Origin: CAYXZO01 sp964469505
Lineage (GTDB): Bacteria; Fidelibacterota; UBA8477; JABMPR01
Length of the DNA stretch: 37,191 nucleotides
Assembly (NCBI GenBank): GCA_964469505.1
Contig: CAYXZO010000019.1
Location: forward strand, 1-37,191
Reading direction: 5' to 3'
Shown here: one piece after another, positions 25,504 to 35,559 of the stretch
Position numbering within the stretch: position 1 is the stretch's first letter
How the letters are laid out: each line of letters opens with the position of its first letter
Translations under genes and position numbers: made by a program
The notes under the pieces: generated by a model
What the model saw: the letters and a program-made list of their open reading frames with translations, nothing else
What the model was told of the DNA's origin: nothing
Databases searched by the model: none

Positions 25504-25891
25504 GTTTGCTCCTTGGGGTTGATTCACGGCGCATAAAAAAATTTAGACCACCCTGCGAAAAAAAACAGGTGCAATGCTCGCTAATCGCTGAAACAATTCG
25601 TTAGAATATTTTCACGCGATCAAGCGTGAATAAAAGGAGCCCTTCAGGAGAATTGCCGGGGAGTTGCCACTTTAAGATTTCCGCAAGTCACTCAAAGTAG
25701 GGAAACGGTTTTTTCTACAGATTCCCTTAATCTAGTAATTGCCGCTGGCGGTTGGGACCGGGGTCATGGTTTTGATTTTATCAATCTCGCAAAGTCAACT
25801 GGTTTTCATGCTATGCATAACCACGCAATACGACGGATTATTAAGCTCGTGACAGGTATAGAGAGAAGATATGCAAGAGAAAGATCATCTA
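25504..25891. other. Gene-free region with a TTCACGC palindrome
   Basis: Roughly 390 bases between the flavin reductase-like gene and the end of the efflux operon, with no coding frame I can support. It holds TTCACGC-N6-GCGTGAA (25611-25630), a 7-base perfect inverted repeat about 110 bases upstream of the flavin reductase start on the minus strand, which could be an operator or a small hairpin. No T-run follows it on either strand. Confidence 0.5.
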
Positions 25892-28800
25892 TCATGACGC
25901 GACGCTGTCAGGTATTCTCCTACCAATCAGGTAATAAATTGCGGGGATGAGTGTAAGACTGAAAAAACCTGACGAAACCAGCCCCACCACAGTAATGAAA
26001 CTCAGCTCTTTCAGCATCATAGCTAACGTGGAAGAACTTTCGGATTTTAGGAACAGTAATGGCAGTAAACCACCGATTGTAGTTAAAGTTGTGATTAAAA
26101 TGGGCCTGATTCTATCTGAGGCACCTTGAATGACCGCTTGTTCCAGCTTTACCCCTTTACGGCGCAACTGATTAATTCGCTCCACCAACACAATGGCGTT
26201 GTTTACCACAATTCCTACCAGAATAATAAGGCCTACATATCCATTGGCGTTAAATAGCTTACCTGAAAGAATATACGCCAGAAACACACCGATTAATGAA
26301 AAAGGAAAGCTCATTAAGATTATAAAGGGTTGTAATATATTTTCATACAGCGCGGCTAAAATCATATATGATCCTACACTAACGACTCCTAGGAGTCTTA
26401 GTAATTGATGCTGTTCCTCAGCTGTAAGAAACGACCAGTTTTTCTTGACCAGCCCATAGCCGGGCGGTAAGCTAAGTGAATTGATCACTCTTTTTTTAAA
26501 GTCGGCGCGCATTCGCTCCGGGCCCAAGTATTCCCAGGCCACGGTAAAACGATATTGCTGGTTTTGCTTATCGATCCAGGGTTCCACATGTCTTCTCGAA
26601 AAGCGAAAATAGCGAGAAAGCTCGAAATGTTCACCTAACGTGGTAATACCATCGTTATTCAGTAGTTCACCCAGTTTAGCAAATTCGCTGTTTGATGTGA
26701 TTTTAACGGGATAGTCAAAACCTGTAAGCTCAAGCTGCTGATCTGTTTCCCTTCCCAGAAGAGGTTCAATTATCATCTCCCGGGCCCATGTTATGGAATG
26801 TCCGGCATTCCATAACCGGTTAAAATCCGGTTGCAATCTGAACTCTTTATAATTCCCTTGAGTGATGCTTCTTATCGAAGGTGAAACTAAACCACGCCCA
26901 ACTCGGGGATCATTTTTAACCATCTTCAGGATAGAGTTACACAGCTTACGCAAGCGGTCGTAATCGGGACCGTAGATTTGAAGAAAGGTGTTGAATCGAG
27001 GCACCATTTCCGCACCTTCGTTCCAGAAAGGGGGCCCATAGCCGTATATGCCAATTCCCACTCCCGCAAAATTAACCGCGTCGGTAGTTAAACGTCGTTT
27101 CAACCTTTGGGGCAATCCCTTCTCTACTAAAGAATCCGGAAAGCTTATACGTACTTCGGCATATGCTTGAGCAGCATTCACCACTGTTTGAACATTTACT
27201 GGGGTTTGAAATCCCAAAACGGTGCTTTCAAACCATCGCGCGATTTTATCCAGCTCTGACAATACGATTCCCCGTGGTGCAATAATCTGCACTACCAAAT
27301 CCTTAGGTTTGGCCCAAAATAAAAAGCCGCCCTGGTCGATATACTTCCAGAATGCCATGGTTGACACAGCGAGAAGCACCACGGCGCCCCCCAGGATCAA
27401 CTTATGCCGCTTAAGGATTTTCAACTCCAAACGGCTATAAAGCGTTTTCAATCGTTGCTGGGTAAAAATTCCGCGCCCATCAGTTAATAGCCGCGGCCAT
27501 CGGACAGCGATAGCCGGAACCATGGTCAACGCCCAGAAAAGGGAAGCTGTGAGAGAAAAAGCCAAAGCCAGCGCCATGGGAGCGTAATAAGTCCCCAGTC
27601 TTTTTTCCAGAAACAAAAGCGCCATGAACACCAGGATTGTGGTGGCGCTGGAAGCCAGTAAGGGCTGACCAACTTCCATCGTACCCCGCAAAGCGCTGGC
27701 AAAAGGTGATTTGCCCAGGGATCTGTAGCGCTGGATGTTTTCCACCACCACTACGGCATTATCAACCAACATGCCGAAAACCAACGCGATTCCCGCTAGG
27801 GTAACCAGATTGAGAGTATAATTCGTAAAGAATAAGAAGATTGCCGCACTTAAAATGGAGAAAACGATTATGAACAATACTAAAAGAGAAATCAGCCAAC
27901 GGCGAAATAGCAGAAACAGTATCAGGAAAACCATTCCCATAATAATGGCACTTCTTAAAGCCAAACTTTTCAGCTCGTCGCTTAGCTGTTCCGCACCGTC
28001 GTGGGCAATCATGAGCCTGACATTAGCAGGTAAGCGTTCATTTATTTGTTCCAGTTTTTCCCGCAACCGGCCTGAAAGGCTTAAAGCATTCACTCCTGGA
28101 GCTTTGAATATTCGGATATATACGAGTGGTTGGCCATTTCGGCGGTAAAGGGTTTGAGGTGGTTTATAGGTAAACGAGATAGTGCTTATTTCCCCCAGAA
28201 TGGGTCCTTTCCCCACAGGAACTTGGGACAGGTCGCTATAACCCCGCACTATTCGCTCCAGCTCCAAGGGCAACCTTTCTCCGTAATTTTCGACCAGACC
28301 AGCGCGGATAGATTGGGAGTATGCCCTCAAATGGCGCGCGATTTTATCGGATATATTTGCGGACTCTTCCGCAGGTGCTGAGCGCTTAGATTGGATCTCA
28401 ATAAACGACTGGGATCCACCAAACAACTCCAAATTGGCGATACCATCTATGGTTTTTAAAGAGGGGATCACTATTTGCTCCGCCAAGTGGCGCAACTTGC
28501 GCGCACTAAACGGGCCGTTCAATTCCAGCTCAAAAAACGGCTGCTTGAATTGTTGGAGCGCTTCTTCTCGTTCAAATACGGGTTCCACCTTAATAGTTAC
28601 ATCCTGTGGAAGTTGGTTTCGTAAGGCAGCCAGCGTTTCACGCAATTCCAGGTAAGCGTAAGTCAAGTCAGCGTCTTGGGGAAAGTTCAGCTTAACGAAA
28701 GCCACTCCAATCCCTGAAGATGACTGAATCGAGCTTACCCCCGACAGTTGCGAGGCCATTTTTTCAAGGGGCGCTGTCAGGGTTTGTTGGATTATTTCCG

Positions 28801-28969
28801 GAGAATATTGCTTCCAATGAGCAATAATCTGGATTCCTCGTCCCCGGGCCGCCGGCATAATCTCCAACGGCAACTTCAGAAGGGATACGCCACCCACAAA
28901 TAAAGTCAAGCTCAAGGCAATCAAAACTGACACCGGATGCCTTAAGATCCAGCGTAAGGAATATAGCAT
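25892..28969 (-). CDS. RND-family efflux pump, second of a tandem pair
   Basis: Inner-membrane proton-driven pump of 1025 residues, normal AcrB-type length. The N-terminal span (15-35) is followed by a large periplasmic domain, a block of spans (about 340-480), a second span near 530, a second periplasmic domain and a final block (about 865-1010). In the fourth span the motif is GMLVDNAVVVVENI: Asp403 is followed by Asn404 rather than a second Asp. In the tenth span VVNNAIVLVE has Asn923 where AcrB has the coupling lysine. These are features of the Asp-Asn/Asn-Asn RND subgroup and not defects. It starts four bases after the stop of the first pump, giving a heteromeric-looking pair as in MdtBC. 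Substrate unknown. Confidence 0.92.
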   Translation of the reverse strand: MLYSLRWILRHPVSVLIALSLTLFVGGVSLLKLPLEIMPAARGRGIQIIAHWKQYSPEIIQQTLTAPLEKMASQLSGVSSIQSSSGIGVAFVKLNFPQDADLTYAYLELRETLAALRNQLPQDVTIKVEPVFEREEALQQFKQPFFELELNGPFSARKLRHLAEQIVIPSLKTIDGIANLELFGGSQSFIEIQSKRSAPAEESANISDKIARHLRAYSQSIRAGLVENYGERLPLELERIVRGYSDLSQVPVGKGPILGEISTISFTYKPPQTLYRRNGQPLVYIRIFKAPGVNALSLSGRLREKLEQINERLPANVRLMIAHDGAEQLSDELKSLALRSAIIMGMVFLILFLLFRRWLISLLVLFIIVFSILSAAIFLFFTNYTLNLVTLAGIALVFGMLVDNAVVVVENIQRYRSLGKSPFASALRGTMEVGQPLLASSATTILVFMALLFLEKRLGTYYAPMALALAFSLTASLFWALTMVPAIAVRWPRLLTDGRGIFTQQRLKTLYSRLELKILKRHKLILGGAVVLLAVSTMAFWKYIDQGGFLFWAKPKDLVVQIIAPRGIVLSELDKIARWFESTVLGFQTPVNVQTVVNAAQAYAEVRISFPDSLVEKGLPQRLKRRLTTDAVNFAGVGIGIYGYGPPFWNEGAEMVPRFNTFLQIYGPDYDRLRKLCNSILKMVKNDPRVGRGLVSPSIRSITQGNYKEFRLQPDFNRLWNAGHSITWAREMIIEPLLGRETDQQLELTGFDYPVKITSNSEFAKLGELLNNDGITTLGEHFELSRYFRFSRRHVEPWIDKQNQQYRFTVAWEYLGPERMRADFKKRVINSLSLPPGYGLVKKNWSFLTAEEQHQLLRLLGVVSVGSYMILAALYENILQPFIILMSFPFSLIGVFLAYILSGKLFNANGYVGLIILVGIVVNNAIVLVERINQLRRKGVKLEQAVIQGASDRIRPILITTLTTIGGLLPLLFLKSESSSTLAMMLKELSFITVVGLVSSGFFSLTLIPAIYYLIGRRIPDSVAS

Positions 28970-28973
28970 GGCT

Positions 28974-31900
28974 CTAATTCAGATTTTTGCCCTGATGAAA
29001 CTTGTTATTTCGCAGTTGTTCCCCCAGCTCGTAGAGTAAAGGTGTTATCAGCAGAGTAACGATGGTAGTTATCGTCAAGCCGCCCACGATGACTACCGCC
29101 AGGGATCTACTTAGACCGGCCGTTGCTCCTAAGCCGAAAGCCATGGGGAGCATTGCCACAACCGTTGTCAGCGTGGTCATTAGTACCGGTCTGAATTTTT
29201 CGCTGCTGGTTCGCAGAATTGCTTGGCGTAGAGGCAAACGCAACCGGTGGGTAAGGTATTGGGCATAGTCCACTTTAATGATGGCATCATTTACTCCTAT
29301 GCCTATCAACATAATGATGCCTATCATGGAAATCACATTCAAAGTTTCGCCGAATAATACAAGACTAAGAACAGCTCCGGCTATTCCAATGGGAATGGTC
29401 AACAGGATGTTAAAGGGATGAATAAAAGACTCAAACGAAGCGGCGAGTATTAGATATACCATTATCGCAGCCATTAGCCCGGCTAAAGTAAGTTCCCGGA
29501 AGGATTCTATGATACGACGACTCTCGCCAGCAATTTCCATTGTTACTCCCGCATATTCTCGATTCTGAAACCAAAGTCTGACCTTTTGCGATAATCCTTT
29601 GACTTTATATGCCGGCACATCGGCGGATACGGTAATCACTTTATGTCGGTTAACTCTTTTGATTTCCGCCACTCGGATCGCATTTTCGGCATAGAACAAA
29701 CTTGTCCCTCTCACAAGGGATCGACCGGGTTCTATCAAAGCTCGTTTAAGTTTCTCGGTGGAGGGCACCTGGGTCGAATCCCACACCGCGATGACCGGTA
29801 ATTCTCCCAGTTCCTTTCGCCAGGTTCCTATTGTCCGGCCCTGAGTGTATAATGAAATATCCTGTCCTAATTTTTGGGGGTCGAGGTCATTCTGCTCCAG
29901 GGCCAAGGGACGCAAATGAAGGACCTGGACCTTACGTTCGGCATCGTTTTCCATCGCTACTTCTCGACAATAATTAAAAGTGCGGAGATAATTTTTCAGC
30001 TCTGTCGCGGCTTTTTTAACCATGTCACGGTCTTGGCCTGAGAGATATACCAGGAAATTCTTTGACGAAGTACCGGTAATTACCCTGGGCAGAACTTCCG
30101 GTGCCGAAATGGACAAATTCTCCGATGGTAAGGTTAACTGGTTCACAATCTCAGCTCGATCCAGCTTGTTTAACCATACGGCGTTTTTCAACCATAAAGA
30201 AAAACGTATGTTATAGTATCCGGGGTGGGCGGCTAGGTATTGAAAAGAACCATTATATATATCATTCGGAGACGTGACTCGACTGACAACTCGCTCCACT
30301 TGCGGCAAACTCCGTAAGTTCGCTATTGAAACTCGTACCTGAGTTTCTAGTTGAGAAAAAGGCACTTTATCCGAAACCGCAAGCACGAGCTCTAATCGAC
30401 GGGTGGGCAACTCCGGCCAATAGCTTTTAGGAATCAGCCAAAGACCCAAAGCGGCCAGAAAAAAACAGGCCAGAAGCAATACCAGCGAGCTTTTTTTATT
30501 CTCTAAAATCACCAATAGTAGTTGATGATATTTATCCTCTACACGGTTATAAAATTTCTGGAATCCTTGATATATGGGAGCCAAGGAAATAAAGCGTTCC
30601 CTGAAAGAGTTTCTTGAGGCCGTAATAGTATTACGCCTGGTTTTAAAAACAGAGAAACGAGTTAACGCCGGCACCAGGAAAACAGCGGCCACCAGTGAAA
30701 AAAGTAGAGTGTAAGTAATCGCGATGGCTTCATCCTGGAAGATGGCCTCGGCATATCCCCGCACATAAACCAAAGGCAGAAAAATTGCCACGGTGGTAAG
30801 GGTGGAACCAAGAATGGCCTTGGCTACTTTGCGGGTACCTTGCGCGATAGCCTTTAAAGTGTTTTCATTATTCATTTCCCTGAAAATTGATTCCAGGGTC
30901 ACTATGCCGTTATCCACAATCAGGCCTACTCCCAGGGCCAGGCCCCCGACCGTCATCACATTCAAAGTAATTTTATGTAAAAAAAGTATGGCGAAAGTCC
31001 CCAACAGGCTGACGGGAACCACAGAAGTAAGAATCAATGAATACCGCCAGTCTTGGAGAAAAAGTTGAACAACTAAAAACGCCAGAAGAGCTCCCACCAA
31101 CAATGCTTGTTTCAGATTATCAATAGTTTGTCGAACTACTCGTCCCTGGTTTTTAAGTACAGTGAGTTCCACCCCAGGATATATATCTTTCAGTTCGTCG
31201 ATAAGCTTAATGGCCGCATCGGTCGCCATAACGGCGCTGGCCCCTGATTCCTTGTATAGCAACACTAGCAAGGCTGGTTGGGAATCATCAAAAATCAGCG
31301 AATGCTGTTCGATGGGTTTTTCCCTAATCCGCGCTATTTCGCCCAAACGCAAGGGAATGTTATGATCGTTGGGTATGGGAACAGCCATCAACTTCTCGGG
31401 ATTTTCAAGGCTAAAATCGACTATGGCCGGATATTCATTGTATCCCACTTTAATCATGGAAGCCACGGGTGTCAGCTTCAGATTATCCTGCACCGCTGTG
31501 ATTATATCATCAGCGCTCACGCCCAGCCGGGCGCATTTCAACGGGTTCATCTCCACATAAACCGCCTGTCGGGGCAACCCTACAATGGTTGCGCCGGCAA
31601 TCCCTTTCAGTTGCGAGAAGCGTGGCTTGATAACTTTTTCCGCGAATTCTCCCAATTCAACCAGATCCATATTACCTGAAAGGACCAATTCCATCACCGG
31701 TAGCTTGGCGGGGTTAAAATCCATTATGTAGGGGCGTTGAACCGCTCGCGGTAGGCGCTCGTATAAAGCATCTACTTTTTCCCTGATTCGCAGAAAAATA
31801 AAGCGATGATCAATATTCCAATCAAATCTAGTCACGATAATCGAAGTCCCATCCCGGGAGAATGATTCTATATCATTCAGCCCCGGGAGAGCAGCCAGCG

Positions 31901-32096
31901 TTTCTTCCAGAGGAGCGGTAATGACTTTTTCAATCACTTCCGGGCCGGCCCCCGGATACTTAGTGAATATGACAAACTCTGGATACTGGATATCAGGCAA
32001 GAGGGAGATTTCCAGCCGATTGAAAGCTTGCCAACCTAAAAGTCCTACCGCTATGCTTATCATAAAAACCGTTATAGGACGTTTAACGGCGATCAC
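28974..32096 (-). CDS. RND-family efflux pump, first of a tandem pair
   Basis: Pump of 1040 residues with the full RND layout. N-terminal motif FNRLEISLLPDIQYPE and GAGPEVIEKVITAPLEETLAA-like segment (about 25-70) are classic. The fourth-span motif is LGVGLIVDNGIVTLESI (Asp395-Asn396), and the tenth-span motif GVNDAIIKVD has Asn936-Asp937 with a lysine four residues further on, so the acid and base arrangement differs both from AcrB and from the partner pump. The start is a GTG at 32096 with AAGGA 12 bases upstream. It is preceded by a 246-base gap after the TolC-like gene, longer than elsewhere in the operon, so an internal promoter is possible. Divergence between the two pumps is large, arguing for a heterotrimer or separate substrates rather than recent duplication. 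Confidence 0.92.
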   Translation of the reverse strand: MIAVKRPITVFMISIAVGLLGWQAFNRLEISLLPDIQYPEFVIFTKYPGAGPEVIEKVITAPLEETLAALPGLNDIESFSRDGTSIIVTRFDWNIDHRFIFLRIREKVDALYERLPRAVQRPYIMDFNPAKLPVMELVLSGNMDLVELGEFAEKVIKPRFSQLKGIAGATIVGLPRQAVYVEMNPLKCARLGVSADDIITAVQDNLKLTPVASMIKVGYNEYPAIVDFSLENPEKLMAVPIPNDHNIPLRLGEIARIREKPIEQHSLIFDDSQPALLVLLYKESGASAVMATDAAIKLIDELKDIYPGVELTVLKNQGRVVRQTIDNLKQALLVGALLAFLVVQLFLQDWRYSLILTSVVPVSLLGTFAILFLHKITLNVMTVGGLALGVGLIVDNGIVTLESIFREMNNENTLKAIAQGTRKVAKAILGSTLTTVAIFLPLVYVRGYAEAIFQDEAIAITYTLLFSLVAAVFLVPALTRFSVFKTRRNTITASRNSFRERFISLAPIYQGFQKFYNRVEDKYHQLLLVILENKKSSLVLLLACFFLAALGLWLIPKSYWPELPTRRLELVLAVSDKVPFSQLETQVRVSIANLRSLPQVERVVSRVTSPNDIYNGSFQYLAAHPGYYNIRFSLWLKNAVWLNKLDRAEIVNQLTLPSENLSISAPEVLPRVITGTSSKNFLVYLSGQDRDMVKKAATELKNYLRTFNYCREVAMENDAERKVQVLHLRPLALEQNDLDPQKLGQDISLYTQGRTIGTWRKELGELPVIAVWDSTQVPSTEKLKRALIEPGRSLVRGTSLFYAENAIRVAEIKRVNRHKVITVSADVPAYKVKGLSQKVRLWFQNREYAGVTMEIAGESRRIIESFRELTLAGLMAAIMVYLILAASFESFIHPFNILLTIPIGIAGAVLSLVLFGETLNVISMIGIIMLIGIGVNDAIIKVDYAQYLTHRLRLPLRQAILRTSSEKFRPVLMTTLTTVVAMLPMAFGLGATAGLSRSLAVVIVGGLTITTIVTLLITPLLYELGEQLRNNKFHQGKNLN

Positions 32097-32342
32097 TACT
32101 ATTTTATCCTTATTTCAACCGTAAACATTCCACCCGGATTAATATTTTATCTTGTAATCCACATTGATTTATAGAAGCCTAGCCATCACAATCGGATTAA
32201 CAGAACCTGTTATTGGCATATTGCCGCCACACATTTGCACCGTTTATCTGAGGCCTACTATTCATATTGCAATAGAATTTTTCGGCGCTCCTCCCCCTGT
32301 TTTTCATATATAATTTATCTCCCACATCATTATTGGTTATTC

Positions 32343-33701
32343 TCAGCGTGGTGTGAACAAAGCCGCGTTGATAGCGGAATCCCATTTGCCGGCTATAACT
32401 TCCAACTCCGCCTGGGACTTCATTAAATCAAATTTAAAATGGATCATGTCTTGTTTACTCCTCAATAGATTTCGACGCGCAGTCGATAATTCGCTAAAAA
32501 GAGTAAGTCCTCGTCGATATTTTTCCCGCTCATACTCATAGATTTTACGCCATTGTTCTATACTTTGCGCATACAGATGATACATGTTCTTTTTATGTCG
32601 AATTTTATTCTTGAGGGTTTGAATTTGTTTTTGCAGATCCTTGGCCACCTGTTTATATCTTTCTTCCGTTCGCTGAATGGCAATCTTGCGACGAATTCGT
32701 TCCAGCTTGAGCTTTCCGTGTTGCAACACAGGCAATGATAAAGCAACGGAATACGTTATGCTCCAATTACGGTTAAAATCCGCGACGAGATATTTAAAGA
32801 TATCGGAACTGCGATCATAAGCTACCCTCAAAGTCATGTCCGGCCAGCTTTGCCGACGCAGCAGCGAAAGTTTCATCTTTTCGGCATCAATCATTAATTT
32901 GATTTTCCTTAGTTCCGGCAGCTCTTCCAGCGCAATCATTCCGGTGGTAGTCATTGTGTCTTCTTCAATAAACGGCAATGATAACCGTAATTCGTCGGCA
33001 AAATCATTAACATCCATCAAATGGGCTATTTCTAGACGATACTGTACTATTTGTTCATCAGTCGATTTAACTCTCAGGCGTAAATCATTCAAACTGGTCT
33101 TCAATCGGATTTTATCTATTGGAGGTCTGACGCCATCAGTGACTAGGGAGTTGACTAATCGCGCCTGTAATTTAAGATCATCCAACTCCTCTAGAAGCAG
33201 TTGTCTTATAGCCTGCTTTTCAGCCAGTTCAAAAAATATCCTTATACTTTTTATGATAAGTTTTCTAACCTTAGCCAGGTATTCCAACCGTTCGATTTCC
33301 GCATGTAAGGTGTTCTCCTTTAATTGTAGTGACAATTTTCCATAACTGGAAATTTCCTGATTAATACCCAGTGAAGCGGAATGATAAGTCAATACTGAAG
33401 CCGGTTGAGGAATGGTTTCCCCCCCGAAATATATGTCCCTTGGACCCTGACGCAGTTGAAAAGTATTTAAAGATAAAGTTAACTCCGGCCAGAGTTCTTC
33501 CTTCAGTTGCCTTCTTTGGGCTTGAATTAATGACAGCTTGTATTTAGCCTGATTGACATCCGGGCTCGCTTGAATTACCATGGTTATAAATTGCGACAGG
33601 GTTATAGGCTCTCCCCATAATAACCTAGGGAATAAGCAAGCCAGGGTGAAAACTACCACCGGTGCGAGTTTAACCCGCTTTACTGCAGTTTTCATATTCA
33701 T
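32343..33701 (-). CDS. TolC/OEP-family outer-membrane efflux protein
   Basis: Outer-membrane channel component, 452 residues. Signal peptide (KRVKLAPVVVFTLACLFPRLLWG) then ITLSQFITMVIQASPDVNQAKYKL, the typical opening of the outer-membrane efflux protein family (L-x-x-x-I-x-x-A-x-x-x-x-P). Two repeats of long amphipathic helices (about 45-215 and 265-440) frame strand segments. I start it at the ATG at 33701 because AGGAGA lies eight bases upstream; upstream in-frame codons fall inside the adaptor gene. It lies 13 bases after that gene. It would form the trimeric exit duct for the two RND pumps. The C-terminal 30 residues are basic and short; the channel domain looks complete. Confidence 0.88.
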   Translation of the reverse strand: MNMKTAVKRVKLAPVVVFTLACLFPRLLWGEPITLSQFITMVIQASPDVNQAKYKLSLIQAQRRQLKEELWPELTLSLNTFQLRQGPRDIYFGGETIPQPASVLTYHSASLGINQEISSYGKLSLQLKENTLHAEIERLEYLAKVRKLIIKSIRIFFELAEKQAIRQLLLEELDDLKLQARLVNSLVTDGVRPPIDKIRLKTSLNDLRLRVKSTDEQIVQYRLEIAHLMDVNDFADELRLSLPFIEEDTMTTTGMIALEELPELRKIKLMIDAEKMKLSLLRRQSWPDMTLRVAYDRSSDIFKYLVADFNRNWSITYSVALSLPVLQHGKLKLERIRRKIAIQRTEERYKQVAKDLQKQIQTLKNKIRHKKNMYHLYAQSIEQWRKIYEYEREKYRRGLTLFSELSTARRNLLRSKQDMIHFKFDLMKSQAELEVIAGKWDSAINAALFTPR

Positions 33702-33714
33702 CGAACCGATTCTC

Positions 33715-34848
33715 CTAGAAAGGCGTAACGGATACTTTGACGGGGGTATCATGAGCCAGCGAGTAATGTCCTTCCACCGCCACCGTGTCCCCCGGGGCAA
33801 CGCCCGCCCGTATTTCTATTAAATCTTCGTTGCCTGCTCCCAACTCCACGTATTGCCACTCCGCTCGTCCACCGTGGATAGCAAATACCAGAGGACGGTT
33901 GTTACGGATCAGAACCGCCCGCCTTGGAATAACCAGCCGATCAGGATATACATACCTTGCCACTCTGGCCAATAAGCGCTGACCATCCTTGAAATTATTA
34001 TCATGGTTGTTAATCACGGATATCGCCGTGGCCTGGCGCGAGGTGGAATTTATCTCCGGCAGAACCGCGTTGATCTTTAGTGTATCCTCAGGAAAAGGCA
34101 GCAAATAAAAAAGCGTTCCTGGTTTAATTGCCATCAACTCATCTTCGGGAACATGTATCCGTATCTTAAGGGAAGATAGATCCGTGAGGCGCATGAGGAT
34201 ATCTCCTGGCTTAACCTCCTGGTCTGGATAAACTTTAAGCGCCGACACCACTCCAGCAAAAGGGGCGCTAATCGTACATTTCCGCAGCAGATCCTCCTGG
34301 TGTTTTAAAGTGGCATAATACCCCGGCAAGCCATGCCGTGCTAAAGTGCTGGTTTCAGCTAATGTTTGAGGCTCAGGTAGTGGAGGACACTGGTTTTGAC
34401 TATAAGCATTTTTCAAGAAGCGAGCCCATTTCAGCGTGTCACCAGGCAAACTCAGCTTTAGTTCGGTGAGAAATTCCATCAGAGCCCGAAAAAAATCACC
34501 TTTCGCACGGGCCAGATCAGCTTTATATAGTTCACCGTCCAGTACAACCAGCGTATCACCCGCCTTAACCTGCTGCCCATCCGCCACCAAAATAGCTCTC
34601 ACTTTAGCCTTAACTTCCGCCCTTATGCGGGTCTTATGAACGGCCTCAAGATCCGCTGTACATGTGAGCCAATCGTAAAGAGTGCCCTTGTGCGCCACCA
34701 CCGCTTTTATCTTGAGTGGCGCCCTTATTCTTTTTGAAGATCGAACTACAGTCATGTCATCTTCTTCTCCGCTTACAATCACGTAATAGTAAACCAAGCT
34801 GATTAAAATCAGCAAACTCAGGACAAAATAGCTAATCCTTTTAACCAT
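33715..34848 (-). CDS. RND periplasmic adaptor (membrane fusion protein)
   Basis: HlyD/AcrA-type adaptor, 377 residues, linking pump and channel. A single hydrophobic anchor (6-25), then a lipoyl half-motif (RIRAEVKAKVRAILVADGQQVKAGDTLVVLD, about 70-105), a helical hairpin, the second half (CTISAPFAGVVSALKVYPDQEVKPGD, about 190-215), a beta-barrel domain (LKIRIHVPEDEL onward) and a membrane-proximal domain ending VEGHYSLAHDTPVKVSV. The hairpin is short and interrupted by a proline-rich insert (QCPPLPEPQ, about 151-159), unlike the long coiled coil of AcrA, so contact with the TolC-like partner may differ. It is the first gene of the operon. The start ATG has no close ribosome site other than AATTAGG. 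Confidence 0.88.
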   Translation of the reverse strand: MVKRISYFVLSLLILISLVYYYVIVSGEEDDMTVVRSSKRIRAPLKIKAVVAHKGTLYDWLTCTADLEAVHKTRIRAEVKAKVRAILVADGQQVKAGDTLVVLDGELYKADLARAKGDFFRALMEFLTELKLSLPGDTLKWARFLKNAYSQNQCPPLPEPQTLAETSTLARHGLPGYYATLKHQEDLLRKCTISAPFAGVVSALKVYPDQEVKPGDILMRLTDLSSLKIRIHVPEDELMAIKPGTLFYLLPFPEDTLKINAVLPEINSTSRQATAISVINNHDNNFKDGQRLLARVARYVYPDRLVIPRRAVLIRNNRPLVFAIHGGRAEWQYVELGAGNEDLIEIRAGVAPGDTVAVEGHYSLAHDTPVKVSVTPF

Positions 34849-34872
34849 TTACCTAATTCGCCTTATTCCATG

Positions 34873-34901
34873 CTTATAATCCATCTGGTGCTCCGGCCCA
34901 A
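34873..34901 (-). promoter_or_regulatory. Possible promoter of the efflux operon
   Basis: On the minus strand TTGGGC (34896-34901) and TATAAG (34873-34878) are 17 bases apart, ahead of the adaptor gene start at 34848. The match to sigma-70-type boxes is partial and the lineage's promoter consensus is unknown. Confidence 0.25.
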
Positions 34902-35022
34902 TCGCACGATCATATCATAAAATACTGGTTCAACATTCTCGGAACAACAGGTAACATATAAGGATCACTGAGTAGTACTGGCTAAAACTCTCTGCACTAT
35001 TATTCTCTATCGAAGAAAAAAG

Positions 35023-35457
35023 TTAAACACATTTAATCTGCTGCTTGCGTTTAAAATGGAAAGCCATAAGTATTATCATTATTATAAATAATTTTTGAAT
35101 CAATAACGCAATTGGGTCCGCCCCCAACAAACCGCAACCACAGGTGGAATTGCGTTTCAACAAAATGTCAATTCCTGATATAAATATTCCTGGGACTACT
35201 ACAAATAAAGCTCCATATAACGCCATTCGTCTTGTACTAGCGCACCAGATACACACCGCAATAAGTATTTCCATAACGGCTATAAAAAAATATACGTAAG
35301 TAATCATGGGCCTTAAATCCTGCCAACCCAATGATAAACGTATAGGTAAATTCCCTATCAATATATCCTGTATTTTTCGTATTGCCGTCAGAAAATAAAC
35401 GGCAGTGAGCGCTACGCGCGATGATAGTTTTGCAATTTCAGAAAGCGATTCGGGCAT
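35023..35457 (-). CDS. MauE/DoxX-like redox-associated membrane protein
   Basis: A 144-residue integral membrane protein with four hydrophobic segments (about 13-27, 52-70, 78-98, 116-134). Between the third and fourth lies the motif CGCGLLGADP with Cys106 and Cys108, like the C-x-C-F-G element of MauE-type proteins that help form or move disulfides on exported proteins. It has no signal peptide beyond the first span. It is downstream of the propeller gene and of a cysteine-containing secreted peptide, so a role in oxidising that peptide or its partners is an attractive inference. The start at 35457 follows ATGGGGT at six bases. Confidence 0.72.
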   Translation of the reverse strand: MPESLSEIAKLSSRVALTAVYFLTAIRKIQDILIGNLPIRLSLGWQDLRPMITYVYFFIAVMEILIAVCIWCASTRRMALYGALFVVVPGIFISGIDILLKRNSTCGCGLLGADPIALLIQKLFIIMIILMAFHFKRKQQIKCV

Positions 35458-35559
35458 TTTTTACCCCATGCTATTTTACCAGATCAATCGAAGGATTTAT
35501 TATCCTTATTTAAGGTTTAATTACAAATGAATACATATAAAGCGGCGTCACTAAATATG

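Noticed and set aside
32197..32385. 62-codon frame between TolC-like and pump genes
   Set aside because: Overlaps the end of the TolC-like gene in another frame and lacks a signal, ribosome site or recognisable motif.
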